NCBI GenBank assembly: GCA_023151255.1
Contig: JAKLJG010000001.1
Location: 92,206-156,205 of the forward strand
From: Cyclobacteriaceae bacterium
GTDB lineage: Bacteria > Bacteroidota > Bacteroidia > Cytophagales > Cyclobacteriaceae
DNA length: 64,000 nucleotides
Direction: 5' to 3'
This document shows positions 37,857-47,058 of this stretch, one piece after another. A program made the translations under genes and the position numbers. Every line of letters begins with the position of its first letter. Position 1 is the stretch's first letter. The notes below the pieces were generated by a model. It made no database searches, was not told the DNA's origin, and saw only the letters and a list, made by a program, of their open reading frames with translations.

Positions 37857-38753
37857 TTAGTTCTTCTTTTCCTTGAAGATAATGTTGCCCATGGAAACGT
37901 CCAGATCGAATAACAGGGCATTAGGGGCATCTTTTGTGTAGGAGTCGCTGGCAAACGTGCCTTCACCAATTTTCTTGAGGCCGCCCACCATGCGCACGCT
38001 GCATAGCCACGAGTCTTTAATCTTAACAAACACTGGGGTTTCGGCATCGGGCAACAGAATGGTAAGGTTGCCAGCTGCCACACTGCCACGGATGGTGTTG
38101 GTGGTAGTAGGTTTTGAGCTCAAGTCGAGCATAACATTGCCAAAGCCTACATCAGCCACCACATGGCTGGTACGGGCCAGGTTTAAATCACGTACGTTTA
38201 CACTGCCAAGGTCAACTTTAATATAGAAGGTGTCCATCGCCACTTTGTTCTCCAGGCCGGTGGGGTACCCCACATTTACATTGGCGCTGGCCGAAGTAAT
38301 GCGCAGGGTTTTAACGGCAATGCCTGACAGGTCGATGTTCGAGTTTCCGATGCCGTAATTCAATTCGAGTGAATAAGGCTTTTCGTCAGTGAGGTAAATC
38401 TTCCAGAATTTTTCTCCGGCCGGTTTTTCTGAACCGAAAACTTTTGAGGAGATGGTTTGGCTGAAACCCGTAGATGAACTCTCTTCAACGGCAACAAATA
38501 CAGTACAGGTTTTTCCCTTAATTTCTTTAACAAACTGGTGGCTGTAGGATTCCGGTTCCTGGTTGCTGTACATATTCAGGATGTCAGTACCCTCGCTGGG
38601 TTTGATAAAGCAATTGCCGCTGTTGGCTTTTAATTTAAGACGAATGGATTCACAAGCATTATTATCCTCTACGGTAAATTGCTTCTTAATCTGGCCGAAC
38701 GATAAACTGGCCAGTGCTACCCCCATAAGTATAAGCCCCAAAATTCTCTGCAT
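37857..38753 (-). CDS. Secreted DUF4097-like beta-repeat protein
   Basis: 298 residues beginning with a signal peptide (MQRILGLILMGVALASLSFG). The rest is rich in short beta strands with recurrent Val/Asn/Gly pairs (ITSASANVNVG, VDLGSVNVRDLN, VVADVGFGNVMLDL), as in right-handed beta folds of the DUF4097/toast-rack kind. It is probably envelope-located; function unknown. It lies between the ABC operon and dnaJ, with no evident link to either. ATG 38753 is chosen; the alternative ATG two codons upstream makes no difference to the signal peptide. Confidence 0.7.
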   Translation of the reverse strand: MQRILGLILMGVALASLSFGQIKKQFTVEDNNACESIRLKLKANSGNCFIKPSEGTDILNMYSNQEPESYSHQFVKEIKGKTCTVFVAVEESSSTGFSQTISSKVFGSEKPAGEKFWKIYLTDEKPYSLELNYGIGNSNIDLSGIAVKTLRITSASANVNVGYPTGLENKVAMDTFYIKVDLGSVNVRDLNLARTSHVVADVGFGNVMLDLSSKPTTTNTIRGSVAAGNLTILLPDAETPVFVKIKDSWLCSVRMVGGLKKIGEGTFASDSYTKDAPNALLFDLDVSMGNIIFKEKKN

Positions 38754-38762
38754 GACCACTAA

Positions 38763-38797
38763 TTACGCGTTGTGCCCCGCAGGGTTACAACGTGTAA
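38763..38797 (-). promoter_or_regulatory. Leader hairpin before the DUF4097-like gene
   Basis: TTACGCGTTGT (38763-38773) and ACAACGTGTAA (38787-38797) pair with one G-U type mismatch; an inner CCC/GGG pairing extends it. It ends nine bases before the ATG and has no T-tract. Confidence 0.5.
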
Positions 38798-38872
38798 GAT
38801 TATTGTTAAAAATGATAAAAATAACCCCAATCCAAACGTGTAAACGGGCATAAGGGATTAAGGGTTAGGGAA

Positions 38873-39985
38873 TTACTGGAAAAATTCCTTCATCCGCTCG
38901 AAGAACGACTTGTCCCCGGCATCGGGTTTAGGCTCAAAATTTGGCGAATTTCGCAGGCTTTCGAGCTTAGCGCGCTCTTCAGGGGTTAGTTTGCGGGGGG
39001 TCCACACATTGACATAAATCAGTTGGTCGCCTGTTTCATAGCCGTTTACATCGCGCAGGCCCTTGCCCCGCAGGCGCAGGATTTTGCCGCTTTGGGTGCC
39101 CGGTTCAATTTTAATTTTCACCTTGCCTGAAATGGTGGGTACTTCTACGGTAGTGCCCAGGGCGGCATCAACAAAGCTGATGTGCAGGTCGTAAATAATG
39201 TTGTTGCCATCGCGCTTCAGTTTGGTGTCCTCCTGTTCTTCAATTAAGATGAGCAGGTCTCCGGCAATGCCGCCTCCGGGGGCTTCGTTGCCTTTTCCGG
39301 CCATTGAAAGTTGCATGCCTTCGCTTACGCCTGCCGGAATTTTAATGGTAATGATTTCTTCTTTGTGAACCAGCCCCGAACTGTCAACACCGGGCGGCCG
39401 CTTGTCAATAACCTGGCCGGCCCCATCGCATTGGGGGCACGTGGTGGTGGATACCATCTGGCCCAGCATGGTGTTAACTACTTTGCGCACCTGCCCGTTG
39501 CCCTGGCAGGTGGAGCAGGTTTTATAGGTAACACCCTCAGCACGGACAAGCCGATTAACTTTTATTTTCTTTTCAACGCCATTGGCAATTTCATCGAGGG
39601 TGAGCTTTAGTTTAATGCGCAGGTTCGATCCTTTGCGCTGCCTTCTGCGCGTGCCGCCCCCTCCGCCAAAGAACGAGTCAAAGGGGTTGTGTCCTCCGAA
39701 GATATCGCCAAACTGGCTGAAGATATCTTCCATATCCATGTGGTGACCGCCAAACCCGCCATTGCCGCGCGAATGGCCAAACCGGTCGTACTGGGCGCGC
39801 TTATTTTCATCGCTCAACACTTCGTAGGCTTCAGCCGCCTCCTTAAATTTTTCTTCAGCTTCTTTGTTACCCGGGTTCTTATCCGGGTGGTACTGAATGG
39901 CTACTTTGCGGTAGGCCTTTTTTATTTCTTCAGCGGTGGCGCCTTTGTTAACGCCCAGTATTTCGTAATAATCGCGCTTTGCCAT
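38873..39985 (-). CDS. dnaJ: Chaperone DnaJ (Hsp40)
   Basis: 370-residue type I J-protein: J domain with HPD in YHPDKNPG (about 33), a Gly/Phe-rich linker, four zinc-finger CxxCxGxG-like repeats (CSTCQGNG and CPQCDGAG visible) and C-terminal substrate domains. Only two of the four canonical CxxC repeats are obvious, as in the shortened zinc finger of many Bacteroidota DnaJ. It lies 12 bases after grpE, cotranscribed with it. Confidence 0.96.
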   Translation of the reverse strand: MAKRDYYEILGVNKGATAEEIKKAYRKVAIQYHPDKNPGNKEAEEKFKEAAEAYEVLSDENKRAQYDRFGHSRGNGGFGGHHMDMEDIFSQFGDIFGGHNPFDSFFGGGGGTRRRQRKGSNLRIKLKLTLDEIANGVEKKIKVNRLVRAEGVTYKTCSTCQGNGQVRKVVNTMLGQMVSTTTCPQCDGAGQVIDKRPPGVDSSGLVHKEEIITIKIPAGVSEGMQLSMAGKGNEAPGGGIAGDLLILIEEQEDTKLKRDGNNIIYDLHISFVDAALGTTVEVPTISGKVKIKIEPGTQSGKILRLRGKGLRDVNGYETGDQLIYVNVWTPRKLTPEERAKLESLRNSPNFEPKPDAGDKSFFERMKEFFQ

Positions 39986-39997
39986 AACCGGAAAAAA

Positions 39998-40576
39998 TTA
40001 TTGGCCCACCACCACTTTAGCGTGGCGGATTACTTTATCGTTTAGCAGATACCCTTTTTCTATTACATCAACCACACGGCCTTTCAGCTTCTCGTCTTCA
40101 ACGGGCACCTGCGTAATGGCATCGTGCAGGTCGGGATTGAATTCCGAGCCGGCAGGCAAATCCATGGCTTTAACACCAGATTGCTCGAGGAGTTTGCGTA
40201 ATTTATTACTGATGAGTTGCAGTCCCTCCAGGTCTTTGGGATTGCTGCCCTGAAACGATTTTTCGGCCCTCTCAAAATCGTCCATCACCGGAAGGAACAA
40301 CTTGATAGTGGATTCGTTGGCCGATTGGATCAACTCCAGTTTCTCTTTGGCTGTCCTTCTGCGGAAGTTCTCGAACTCCGAATACAGCCTTAAATATTTG
40401 TCTTTTGCTTCTGCCAATTCGTCTTTGGTTTTGCTCAATTCCTTCACCAAATCAGTATTATCGGTTCCCGTCAGGGTTTCAAATGTTTCGGGGGTATCCT
40501 GATTCGGGCTTTCAACTACCTTATTTTGAGCTGTCTGGCTTTCTAATTCGCTATCGGTTACCTGATTTTTGTCCAT
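39998..40576 (-). CDS. grpE: Nucleotide exchange factor GrpE
   Basis: 192 residues. An acidic, Gln/Thr-rich N-terminus is followed by a long coiled coil (LSKTKDELAEAKDKYLRLYSEFENFRRRTAKE) and the beta-wing domain with GSEFNPDLHDAITQVP. It speeds ADP release from DnaK. Upstream are two TGACA copies and an imperfect CAATTTTG box. It is the first gene of the grpE-dnaJ pair; dnaK lies elsewhere in the window. Confidence 0.95.
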   Translation of the reverse strand: MDKNQVTDSELESQTAQNKVVESPNQDTPETFETLTGTDNTDLVKELSKTKDELAEAKDKYLRLYSEFENFRRRTAKEKLELIQSANESTIKLFLPVMDDFERAEKSFQGSNPKDLEGLQLISNKLRKLLEQSGVKAMDLPAGSEFNPDLHDAITQVPVEDEKLKGRVVDVIEKGYLLNDKVIRHAKVVVGQ

Positions 40577-40662
40577 AGTCCGGAAAATGTCACTGATTGT
40601 GGCGCAAAATTGTCAATAATTCTGCCAAACGCCTACGATGTGCCAGATTGACGGTTGGGACG

Positions 40663-41655
40663 TCAGAAATGGAGATGTTGCCAGATAAGGTCTTTCAGTT
40701 CGGGTATGCCTTTTCCGGTAACGGCCGAGATGAACACATGCGGAACACCGGCAGGCAGTTCGCGTTCGGTGGCTGCTTTAAGTTCATCGTCCAGCAAGTC
40801 GGATTTAGAGATGGCAAGCAGCCTTTTTTTATCAAGCAATTCCGGATTGTATTTGCGCAGTTCGCTTATCAGGATTTCGTATTCTTTCGTAATATCTTTT
40901 GAATCGGCCGGTACCATAAACAGCAGCATGGCATTGCGTTCGATGTGCCTCAGAAACCGGATGCCCAGGCCTTTGCCTTCAGCAGCACCCTCAATTATGC
41001 CGGGGATGTCTGCCATTACAAACGACTGGTTATCCCGGTAGGAGACTACGCCCAGGTTTGGGGTTAATGTGGTGAAGGGATAATCGGCAATTTTCGGCTT
41101 AGCTGCCGATACTACCGATAGCAGCGTTGACTTGCCGGCATTTGGAAAGCCAACCAATCCAACATCAGCCAGCAGTTTAAGTTCAAGAATAATCCATTCT
41201 TCTTTTCCGGGTTCGCCTGGTTGGGCGAAGTTTGGCGCTTGCCGGGTTGATGTTGCAAAGTATGCATTACCCCTGCCGCCACGCCCTCCGGGCGTAAGAA
41301 TAAACTCCTGGCCGTGTTCGGTAATTTCAATAATTGTTTCGCCTGTTTCAGCTCGTTTGGCAACCGTGCCAAGAGGTACTTCAACAATTTCATCCTTGCC
41401 TTCGGCACCGGTGCAATTTTGTGCCTCACCGGGTTTGCCATTCTCGGCAATTACATGCTTCCGGTATTTTAAATGAAGCAGTGTCCACAGTTGTGCGTTA
41501 CCCCGAAGGATGACATGCCCGCCCCGGCCGCCATCACCACCATCTGGTCCGCCTTTGGGCACAAATTTTTCGCGGTGAAAATGCAGAAAGCCTGCTCCAC
41601 CTGCACCTGATCGTGAACAGAATTTTACATGATCAATAAAGTTGGGCGATGACAT
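40663..41655 (-). CDS. obgE: GTPase ObgE/CgtA
   Basis: 330 residues. The Gly-rich Obg fold (about 1-158) contains the GGXGG-rich blocks starting [15 protein letters not shown] and [10 protein letters not shown]; the G domain has [10 protein letters not shown] (G1), DIPGIIEGA (G3) and SKSDLLDD (G4). The C-terminal OCT domain is missing, as is usual in this phylum. It functions in 50S maturation and the stringent response. It is preceded by a 43-residue membrane protein gene with a gap of three bases, then adk. Confidence 0.95.
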   Translation of the reverse strand: MSSPNFIDHVKFCSRSGAGGAGFLHFHREKFVPKGGPDGGDGGRGGHVILRGNAQLWTLLHLKYRKHVIAENGKPGEAQNCTGAEGKDEIVEVPLGTVAKRAETGETIIEITEHGQEFILTPGGRGGRGNAYFATSTRQAPNFAQPGEPGKEEWIILELKLLADVGLVGFPNAGKSTLLSVVSAAKPKIADYPFTTLTPNLGVVSYRDNQSFVMADIPGIIEGAAEGKGLGIRFLRHIERNAMLLFMVPADSKDITKEYEILISELRKYNPELLDKKRLLAISKSDLLDDELKAATERELPAGVPHVFISAVTGKGIPELKDLIWQHLHF

Positions 41656-41658
41656 GAC

Positions 41659-41790
41659 TCAGGATGCAAGCCAATAGAAAAAGAGAAAAAGAATTACGGC
41701 AGTTATCAGAAAACCGGCCACAACCCGGTTAACCCTTCGCTGAACACCAGGTGGAATCGGCTTTTGTGGATCGGGGTAAACGGGAATCAT
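41659..41790 (-). CDS. 43-residue membrane protein between adk and obgE
   Basis: The frame reads MIPVYPDPQKPIPPGVQRRV and then a single hydrophobic helix of about 18 residues ending in FYWLAS. The ATG overlaps the adk stop (ATGA, 4 bases), and its own stop is three bases before the obgE start. A proline-rich cytoplasmic start, basic pair and one helix suggest a single-pass protein. I recognise no family. The tight packing between two essential genes makes it likely to be translated. Confidence 0.65.
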   Translation of the reverse strand: MIPVYPDPQKPIPPGVQRRVNRVVAGFLITAVILFLFFYWLAS

Positions 41791-42359
41791 TTTCCTTTGT
41801 CAATCACAGCACAAATGCTGGCAAAGATGTCGTCAATTTTTCCAACGCCATTTACGCGGGCCAGCCGGCCTTGATTTTCGTAATAGGGCAGTACGTGAAT
41901 GGTTTTACTGAAATATTCATTGATGCGTTTGTTCAGTTTTTCTTCTTCATCATCGGCACGGTTTTCAATGGCTTTACGTTTGGCGATGCGTTCGCGCAAC
42001 TCCTGCTCGTTTACATCGAGGGCAACCACAAAATGGATGGCGCTGCCATTGTCTTTCATAAACTTATCCAGCGCCTCGGCCTGGGCAACCGTGCGCGGAA
42101 ATCCATCAAATAAAAAACCTTTCGCCTGCGGGTTTTTATCCAGTTCTTCTTTGAGCATGGCGATTGTAATCTCATCAGGCACCAGTGCACCGCTGTTCAT
42201 GATTTCTTTTACGCGTTTGCCCAGCGGTGTATCGTTTTTAGTGTGCCACCGAAACAGGTCGCCCGTGGAAATATGAACAAAGCCGTATTTGCCGATAAGC
42301 TTTTCACTCTGCGTTCCTTTGCCGGCTCCTGGCGGACCGAAAATTACAAGGTTGATCAT
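41787..42359 (-). CDS. adk: Adenylate kinase (short form)
   Basis: 190 residues; P-loop FGPPGAGKGTQ at the start, DGFPRTVAQAEAL (AMP-site region) near 85. The LID region is short and lacks the zinc-binding cysteines of long-form Adk, the type normal in Bacteroidota. It interconverts ATP, ADP and AMP. It is 85 bases after hpt and coupled to the small membrane protein gene by a 4-base overlap. A 12-base palindrome AACAGGCCTGTT sits in the hpt-adk gap (42408-42419). Confidence 0.95.
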   Translation of the reverse strand: MINLVIFGPPGAGKGTQSEKLIGKYGFVHISTGDLFRWHTKNDTPLGKRVKEIMNSGALVPDEITIAMLKEELDKNPQAKGFLFDGFPRTVAQAEALDKFMKDNGSAIHFVVALDVNEQELRERIAKRKAIENRADDEEEKLNKRINEYFSKTIHVLPYYENQGRLARVNGVGKIDDIFASICAVIDKGK

Positions 42360-42444
42360 AAGTAAAGGGTTAGTAGGGCCTGCAAGATAATGATGGAATT
42401 TTAAATGAACAGGCCTGTTGCCTTAGTGTTGCTTTACCGGATTT

Positions 42445-42981
42445 TCAGGAAGGATTACCGACAGCTTTATAAATATCAGGCAGGTTTCGCCCGAGGCCAT
42501 CATAGTCCAGTCCGTAGCCCACTACGAATTCATCATCAATATCAAAGCCGATGTATTTCGGCTGCACGGCATGCTGGCGTGCGGGCGCTTTGCGGATGAG
42601 CGTAACGATTTCGACTGACCGGGTGCCCAGGCCGCGGAGTTCTTCTACTACTTTGCTCAGGGTTAATCCGGTATCCATAATGTCTTCCACCAGAATGATA
42701 TCCTGGTTGAAAATACTTTCGTTAAGACCAATAAGTGTTTTAAGTTGACCGGTGCTTGCTGTTCCCTGATACGAGGCATGCTTTACAAACGATACCCGGC
42801 ATTCCAGATTGACCTGACGGATGAGGTCGGCTGCAAAGATGAAAGAGCCGTTAAGAACAGGAAGAAACAACGGGTTTTTTCCATTATAGTCAGTATAAAT
42901 TTGTTTTGCCAAGGCAGTTACTTTATCAGCTATTCTGGCGGCTGTAAAAAATTTTTTGAATTCGAGGTCTTTGATTTTCAT
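42445..42981 (-). CDS. hpt: Hypoxanthine phosphoribosyltransferase
   Basis: 178 residues. VLVEDIMDTGLTLSKV-like segment (LVEDIMDTGLTLSKVV) holds the PRPP-binding motif; LNGSFIFAADL is the earlier loop, and VGYGLDYDGLGRNLP is the C-terminal base-specificity region of HPRT. It salvages hypoxanthine and guanine. ATG 42981 is chosen as the start; a promoter box covers the upstream GTG at 42999, so the mRNA would be nearly leaderless. It heads a probable hpt-adk-smORF-obgE operon. Confidence 0.93.
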   Translation of the reverse strand: MKIKDLEFKKFFTAARIADKVTALAKQIYTDYNGKNPLFLPVLNGSFIFAADLIRQVNLECRVSFVKHASYQGTASTGQLKTLIGLNESIFNQDIILVEDIMDTGLTLSKVVEELRGLGTRSVEIVTLIRKAPARQHAVQPKYIGFDIDDEFVVGYGLDYDGLGRNLPDIYKAVGNPS

Positions 42982-42987
42982 GGCGCC

Positions 42988-42995
42988 CAAAAATA
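42988..42995 (-). promoter_or_regulatory. Promoter -7 box of hpt
   Basis: TATTTTTG on the minus strand, a full match to TAnnTTTG, ending six bases before the ATG. No TTTG is seen at the usual distance, and the upstream bases include the end of the DUF1287 gene. Confidence 0.4.
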
Positions 42996-43008
42996 ACACA
43001 AAGCAATA

Positions 43009-43590
43009 CTACTTTTTATATCGGTAGTGGCCGGTTATGGTGTACTGAAAAAGACAATCCGATAGTTCCTGGCCGTTGCCGATGTTGTGCACAACAAGAA
43101 AACGCTTTCCGTCAGTTGATTTCTGATTAACCAGTATGCCAATGTGTGGCAGGTTGCCGGGAAGGTTCCAGGTTACGATGTCGCCAGCCTGATAATCATT
43201 ACCATTGTTTGAAATAGTGATAACAGTTCCGTGTCGTTCAAAAAACTTCCTGAGGTTGGGAACTCTCCGGTGATCAATATTTTTGTCTGGCTTTTTCAAT
43301 CCCCAGATTTTCGGGTACACTTCAAAATCCCTACTCATGTCTTCATGCACCTCTTTTTGAAGGTCGATTCCCAGAAGGCGGTATGCCCGAATGATTACAT
43401 CCGTACACACACCGGTATGTTGCGGCACATCGCCATTCGGATAGGGAATAACAACATAAGCCGGGTTGTACACTACCTTTTGACTGGTAAGTGAAAGTGC
43501 TGCATCTGAAAGTTTTTGAAAAAAATCATCCTGCGCTGACAGGCTTTGGTAAACAAGCACCAGAGTTGCAACAGCCAGAAAATTTTTCAT
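43009..43590 (-). CDS. DUF1287 domain protein (secreted)
   Basis: 193 residues with a signal peptide (MKNFLAVATLVLVYQSLSA). DUF1287 motifs are visible: YPNGDVPQHTGVCTDVIIRAYR with a Cys, DHRRVPNLRKFF, and GDIVTWNLPGNLPHIGI with a His, the arrangement of an NlpC/P60-like Cys-His hydrolase. It is probably a periplasmic peptidoglycan or peptide amidase, by fold only. Its ATG overlaps the preceding peptidase gene's stop (4 bases). Confidence 0.82.
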   Translation of the reverse strand: MKNFLAVATLVLVYQSLSAQDDFFQKLSDAALSLTSQKVVYNPAYVVIPYPNGDVPQHTGVCTDVIIRAYRLLGIDLQKEVHEDMSRDFEVYPKIWGLKKPDKNIDHRRVPNLRKFFERHGTVITISNNGNDYQAGDIVTWNLPGNLPHIGILVNQKSTDGKRFLVVHNIGNGQELSDCLFQYTITGHYRYKK

Positions 43591-44561
43591 AACAATTTCA
43601 TTAGCGACTGATACATAACGATCATGCTTTCGATATCGTACTTAAGCACTTTCTCGTGCGGAGTGTGGGCAAATTGTTGCGGGGCGCCCACAAAGCACCA
43701 ATCGAACGGAATGGGCGACAGTTGTAATTCGCGGCCATCACTGGAGCCCATGCCTTCTACTTCAAGTTGGTAGTCAAGATTATTTTTGTCTGCAATGGAG
43801 ATAATGCGTTGAATAAATTTTTTGCGGGGTATGTTCCGGTCGCGCATGGAAATGACCACGCCTTTGCCGGGCTCTACGCCATCCGATGCCCACGTGATGT
43901 CGGAGATAAGCGCCTGGGTAACACCCCACTTCTCATTAATGTAACGGGCGAGATATGGAACCGATCCGCCACCGTGTTCTTCCCAGCATGAAAATGCAAT
44001 CACCCCATTGGTAAGGGTTTCGGCCACTTTCAGCGCGTTGTAAACACCCAACCGGTTATCGAGGTAAGGCGACTGGATGGAATCGGTGGTTTCTTTGAAG
44101 TTGGGTTTGTAGGTGAGCGAAGTACCGCGCTCAATGGTGCGCCCGAATTTGTAAAAGGCATGTTGTTCCTTATCAAATTCCAGTTCGCATTCAATTTCAC
44201 CCAGCCGGTCGCGGCCAACCAGTTTGGTGCCGGCTTCGGCATCCGGGCTGCCGATGGTGAGCAGCTGATTGAAATAGCGCACGGTAAAGCCTACCGAATC
44301 CATGTGCGCAAAAATAGCCGTACGCGGTTTGCCGAATTTTAGCAGGATGCAATCCTGAAATCCCTCACCGTAATAAACCCGGGGTTTTGTTTTCCAGTTT
44401 TTTTTTGCCTTCGCAATGTAATTCAACAAAAATTCCGCTATAGCGGACTCTTCTCCGGAAGGAGCATGAACTGCACAAAGTTGTTTTAGCAAGCCGAAGT
44501 CAGGTTTACGGGTTGTTTTGGCTGATGGAATTTTCTTTTTCACAGGTAACGTTCGGTTCAT
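43587..44561 (-). CDS. M42/M20-type metallopeptidase
   Basis: 324 residues. Metal ligands are consistent with the di-zinc aminopeptidase clan: AHMDSVGF (His, Asp), YLDNRLGVYNA (bridging Asp), CWEEHGGGS (catalytic Glu pair), SDITWASD, and final HTPHEKV (His). The N-terminal 20 residues are basic with no signal, so it is cytoplasmic. It probably trims peptides; specificity unknown. It is coupled to the DUF1287 gene by ATGA overlap and divergent from upp. Confidence 0.87.
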   Translation of the reverse strand: MNRTLPVKKKIPSAKTTRKPDFGLLKQLCAVHAPSGEESAIAEFLLNYIAKAKKNWKTKPRVYYGEGFQDCILLKFGKPRTAIFAHMDSVGFTVRYFNQLLTIGSPDAEAGTKLVGRDRLGEIECELEFDKEQHAFYKFGRTIERGTSLTYKPNFKETTDSIQSPYLDNRLGVYNALKVAETLTNGVIAFSCWEEHGGGSVPYLARYINEKWGVTQALISDITWASDGVEPGKGVVISMRDRNIPRKKFIQRIISIADKNNLDYQLEVEGMGSSDGRELQLSPIPFDWCFVGAPQQFAHTPHEKVLKYDIESMIVMYQSLMKLL

Positions 44562-44602
44562 ATGGCAACTTTATCCTAAATTTTGAAGATAAAAAAGCAC
44601 CC

Positions 44603-45247
44603 ATGCTGGTCATCCTCAATCAACACGCCACACTTGCTAACCAGTTTTTGTTTGAATTGCGCGACAACTCCATTCAGCAAAACCGCGATCGATTCAGGAT
44701 GAATATGGAGCGACTTGGCGAATTGATGGCTTATGAAATATCAAAAAAGTTAAAGTACAAGCAGAGGCCTGTTGAGACCCCACTGGGTACATCAAAAGTT
44801 GAAATGCTCAGCGAGCATCCGGTGCTTATCACCGTTTTACGTGCCGGATTACCGTACTTTGATGGATTTAAAAATTATTTTAATCAAGCCGATTGCGGTT
44901 TTATCGGGGCTTATCGGAAGGAAGGCGAAAACGAGATTGCCATTAACCTGGATTACCTGGCTACGCCTCCACTGAATGGCCGCACCGTAATTCTGATTGA
45001 TCCCATGCTGGCCACCGGAAAATCGTTTGTACAGTCGGTAAATGCATTGTTAAAGCACGGCACGCCATCCTACATTCATATTGCCGCCCTGGTTGCTGCT
45101 CCTGAGGGTGTAGAATATATCAGGCAGAAGTTAAAATTGCCTTTTACCATCTGGACGTGGGCGCTGGATGAGAAACTAAATGAACACGCTTACATTGTTC
45201 CCGGCCTTGGTGATGCAGGCGATTTGTGTTATGGCGAAAAAATTTAA
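44603..45247 (+). CDS. upp: Uracil phosphoribosyltransferase
   Basis: 214 residues; uracil + PRPP to UMP. The family N-terminus reads MLVILNQHATLANQFLFELR, LRAGLPYFDGF carries the conserved Arg loop, IDPMLATGKSFV is the PRPP motif and the C-terminal LGDAGDLCYG binds uracil. ATG 44603 is preferred to an in-frame ATG 30 codons upstream, which would lie over the divergent peptidase gene. The PRPP loop has Lys where Gly or Asn is more usual. Confidence 0.93.
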   Translation: MLVILNQHATLANQFLFELRDNSIQQNRDRFRMNMERLGELMAYEISKKLKYKQRPVETPLGTSKVEMLSEHPVLITVLRAGLPYFDGFKNYFNQADCGFIGAYRKEGENEIAINLDYLATPPLNGRTVILIDPMLATGKSFVQSVNALLKHGTPSYIHIAALVAAPEGVEYIRQKLKLPFTIWTWALDEKLNEHAYIVPGLGDAGDLCYGEKI

Positions 45248-45315
45248 CTTCAAGACAACACAATAATTTACCTGAAATTAGTGCTAATCTTGAACTTTGA
45301 ACTTTAAGTGAAGGT

Positions 45316-45780
45316 ATGTGGGAAGAAATCCTGAAAGCATTACCCGTGGCAGCTTCCAGTTCTGTTAAGTTTATTTTTGGTCCGCTGGGCGGCTATGGCC
45401 TCGGTTTGCATTTGGTAACCACCATTATTGCCACGGTTACAGGCATGATGGCCAGCGTAACAGCCTTTACTTTTTTTGGCGATTGGCTTCGTGATAAAAT
45501 TGTTAACAGGTTTTTCAGCAAACGAAAAAAATTTTCGCAGGGCAACCGCAAGTTTGTTGCCATCTGGAAAAAGTACGGACTGGCCGGGGTGGCTTTCTTC
45601 ACTCCGTTGTTGTTTACGCCAATCGGTGGAACCCTCCTGGCTGTTGCATTCGGCAGTCCAAAAGATAAGGTGTTGATTTATATGTTTATCAGTGGAGCGG
45701 TGTGGGCTACCATCTTTTCGGTAGCTATTTATACGTTTGGCAATAATGTACTGCCGGGATTTGTACAACAATGGCAATGA
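45316..45780 (+). CDS. Small polytopic membrane protein (putative Sm_multidrug_ex/DedA-like)
   Basis: 154 residues with about four helices: one near 5-55 (FIFGPLGGYGLGLHLVTTII and AFTFFGDW), a charged cytoplasmic loop (RFFSKRKKFSQGNRKF), then AFFTPLLFTPIGGTLLAVAFG and a final FISGAVWATIFSVAIYTFG. The GLAGVAFFTPLLFTPIGG arrangement recalls re-entrant loops of VTT/DedA or small multidrug-export (COG2426) proteins, but I cannot settle the family. It overlaps the next start by four bases. Confidence 0.6.
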   Translation: MWEEILKALPVAASSSVKFIFGPLGGYGLGLHLVTTIIATVTGMMASVTAFTFFGDWLRDKIVNRFFSKRKKFSQGNRKFVAIWKKYGLAGVAFFTPLLFTPIGGTLLAVAFGSPKDKVLIYMFISGAVWATIFSVAIYTFGNNVLPGFVQQWQ

Positions 45781-47012
45781 GCAAAATCAGTAAATTACTT
45801 GTGCTTATTTTAATTGCAGCGCACGAATTCATTTATGCGCAGCAGAAAGCAATCTTCATCATCCTTGACGGCATTTCAGCCGATGCGCTCGAAAAAGTTG
45901 AAACCCCGGCCATTGATGCCATTGCGAAGGCTGGAGGATATACACGAGCCTATACGGGAGGAATAAGAGACGCTTACAATCAATCGCCCACCATTTCAGC
46001 GCCCGGCTACAACCATGTGTTAACCGGTGTGTGGTCGAATAAACATAACGTGTGGGATAATTCAATTAAAGAACCCAACTATCATTATTGGAACATTTTC
46101 AGAATAGCAAAACACGCCAAACCAGATATGAAGCTGGCCATCTTTTCAACATGGCAGGATAACCGTACCAAGCTGATTGGCGAGGGGCTTGAAGCAGCCG
46201 GCAATTTTAAGTTTGATTATGCCTTTGACGGCTTTGAGCTGGATGAGAACCAATTTCCGCACGATGCGGATAAGCAGTACATTTTTGATATAGATGAGAA
46301 TGTATCGAAAGAAGCCGCGCGCTACATCCGCGAACACGCGCCCGATCTTTCGTGGGTGTATCTGGAATATACGGATGACATTGGCCACCGCTATGGTGAT
46401 AGTCCCGAGTATGAAAAGGCCATTCAGCTTGCTGATGCGCAGGTGGGCCGGATAAGGGATGCGGTACAAATCAGACAAACACAATTTGGTGAGGACTGGA
46501 TGGTAGTGGTCACCACCGACCATGGCCGCGATCCGCAAACCGGTAAGGGCCATGGCGGGCAAAGCGACCGCGAGCGCACGGTGTGGATAGCCACCAATGC
46601 TAAAAATCTGAATGGCCGGTTTGGCCAGGGTACTGCTGCTGTTGATATCATGCCATCGCTGTTGCGGCATTTGAAGATCAATCCCGCTGAAGAGATCGTG
46701 CGTGAACTTGATGGTGTTCCGTTTAATGGCGCTATCGCTGTGGCCAATGCTTCGGCAACGCTGTCGGATGATGGAAATAAAATTGAGTTAAACTGGTCGG
46801 TGCTTGAGGGCAATTCTAAACCAGAAGTTTTTTTATCAACTACCAATAATTTCAAAACCGGAGGGAAGGATAACTGGCAGCGTATGAAAAACCAATCCGC
46901 CACACCGGGCCGTTGTACCATTGATGTAAGCAAGTACCCCTCATCATTTTATAAGATAGTAGTTAAGAGCCGGAACAATTCCATCAATACACAGGTTTTA
47001 AAAAACAATTAG
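45777..47012 (+). CDS. Secreted alkaline phosphatase/phosphodiesterase family protein
   Basis: 411 residues. Signal peptide MSKISKLLVLILIAAHEFIYAQ. AIFIILDGISADAL is the first metal-binding segment, SPTISAPGYNHVLTGVWSN carries the Ser/Thr nucleophile, and TTDHGRDPQTGKGHGGQS the late His/Asp ligands of the nucleotide-pyrophosphatase/phosphodiesterase clan. A short beta-rich C-terminal domain follows. It would hydrolyse phosphodiesters or phosphomonoesters in the periplasm or outside. It is coupled to the membrane protein gene by ATGA; an ATG two codons earlier is possible. Confidence 0.87.
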   Translation: MSKISKLLVLILIAAHEFIYAQQKAIFIILDGISADALEKVETPAIDAIAKAGGYTRAYTGGIRDAYNQSPTISAPGYNHVLTGVWSNKHNVWDNSIKEPNYHYWNIFRIAKHAKPDMKLAIFSTWQDNRTKLIGEGLEAAGNFKFDYAFDGFELDENQFPHDADKQYIFDIDENVSKEAARYIREHAPDLSWVYLEYTDDIGHRYGDSPEYEKAIQLADAQVGRIRDAVQIRQTQFGEDWMVVVTTDHGRDPQTGKGHGGQSDRERTVWIATNAKNLNGRFGQGTAAVDIMPSLLRHLKINPAEEIVRELDGVPFNGAIAVANASATLSDDGNKIELNWSVLEGNSKPEVFLSTTNNFKTGGKDNWQRMKNQSATPGRCTIDVSKYPSSFYKIVVKSRNNSINTQVLKNN

Positions 47013-47058
47013 GATTAAACGCCCGGGTTTTGTTAGTTAAGCGTCAAAATCCCATCCC

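Noticed and set aside
42408-42419. Perfect palindrome AACAGGCCTGTT in the hpt-adk gap
   Set aside because: Twelve bases could occur by chance in this length, and no partner site or promoter is present.
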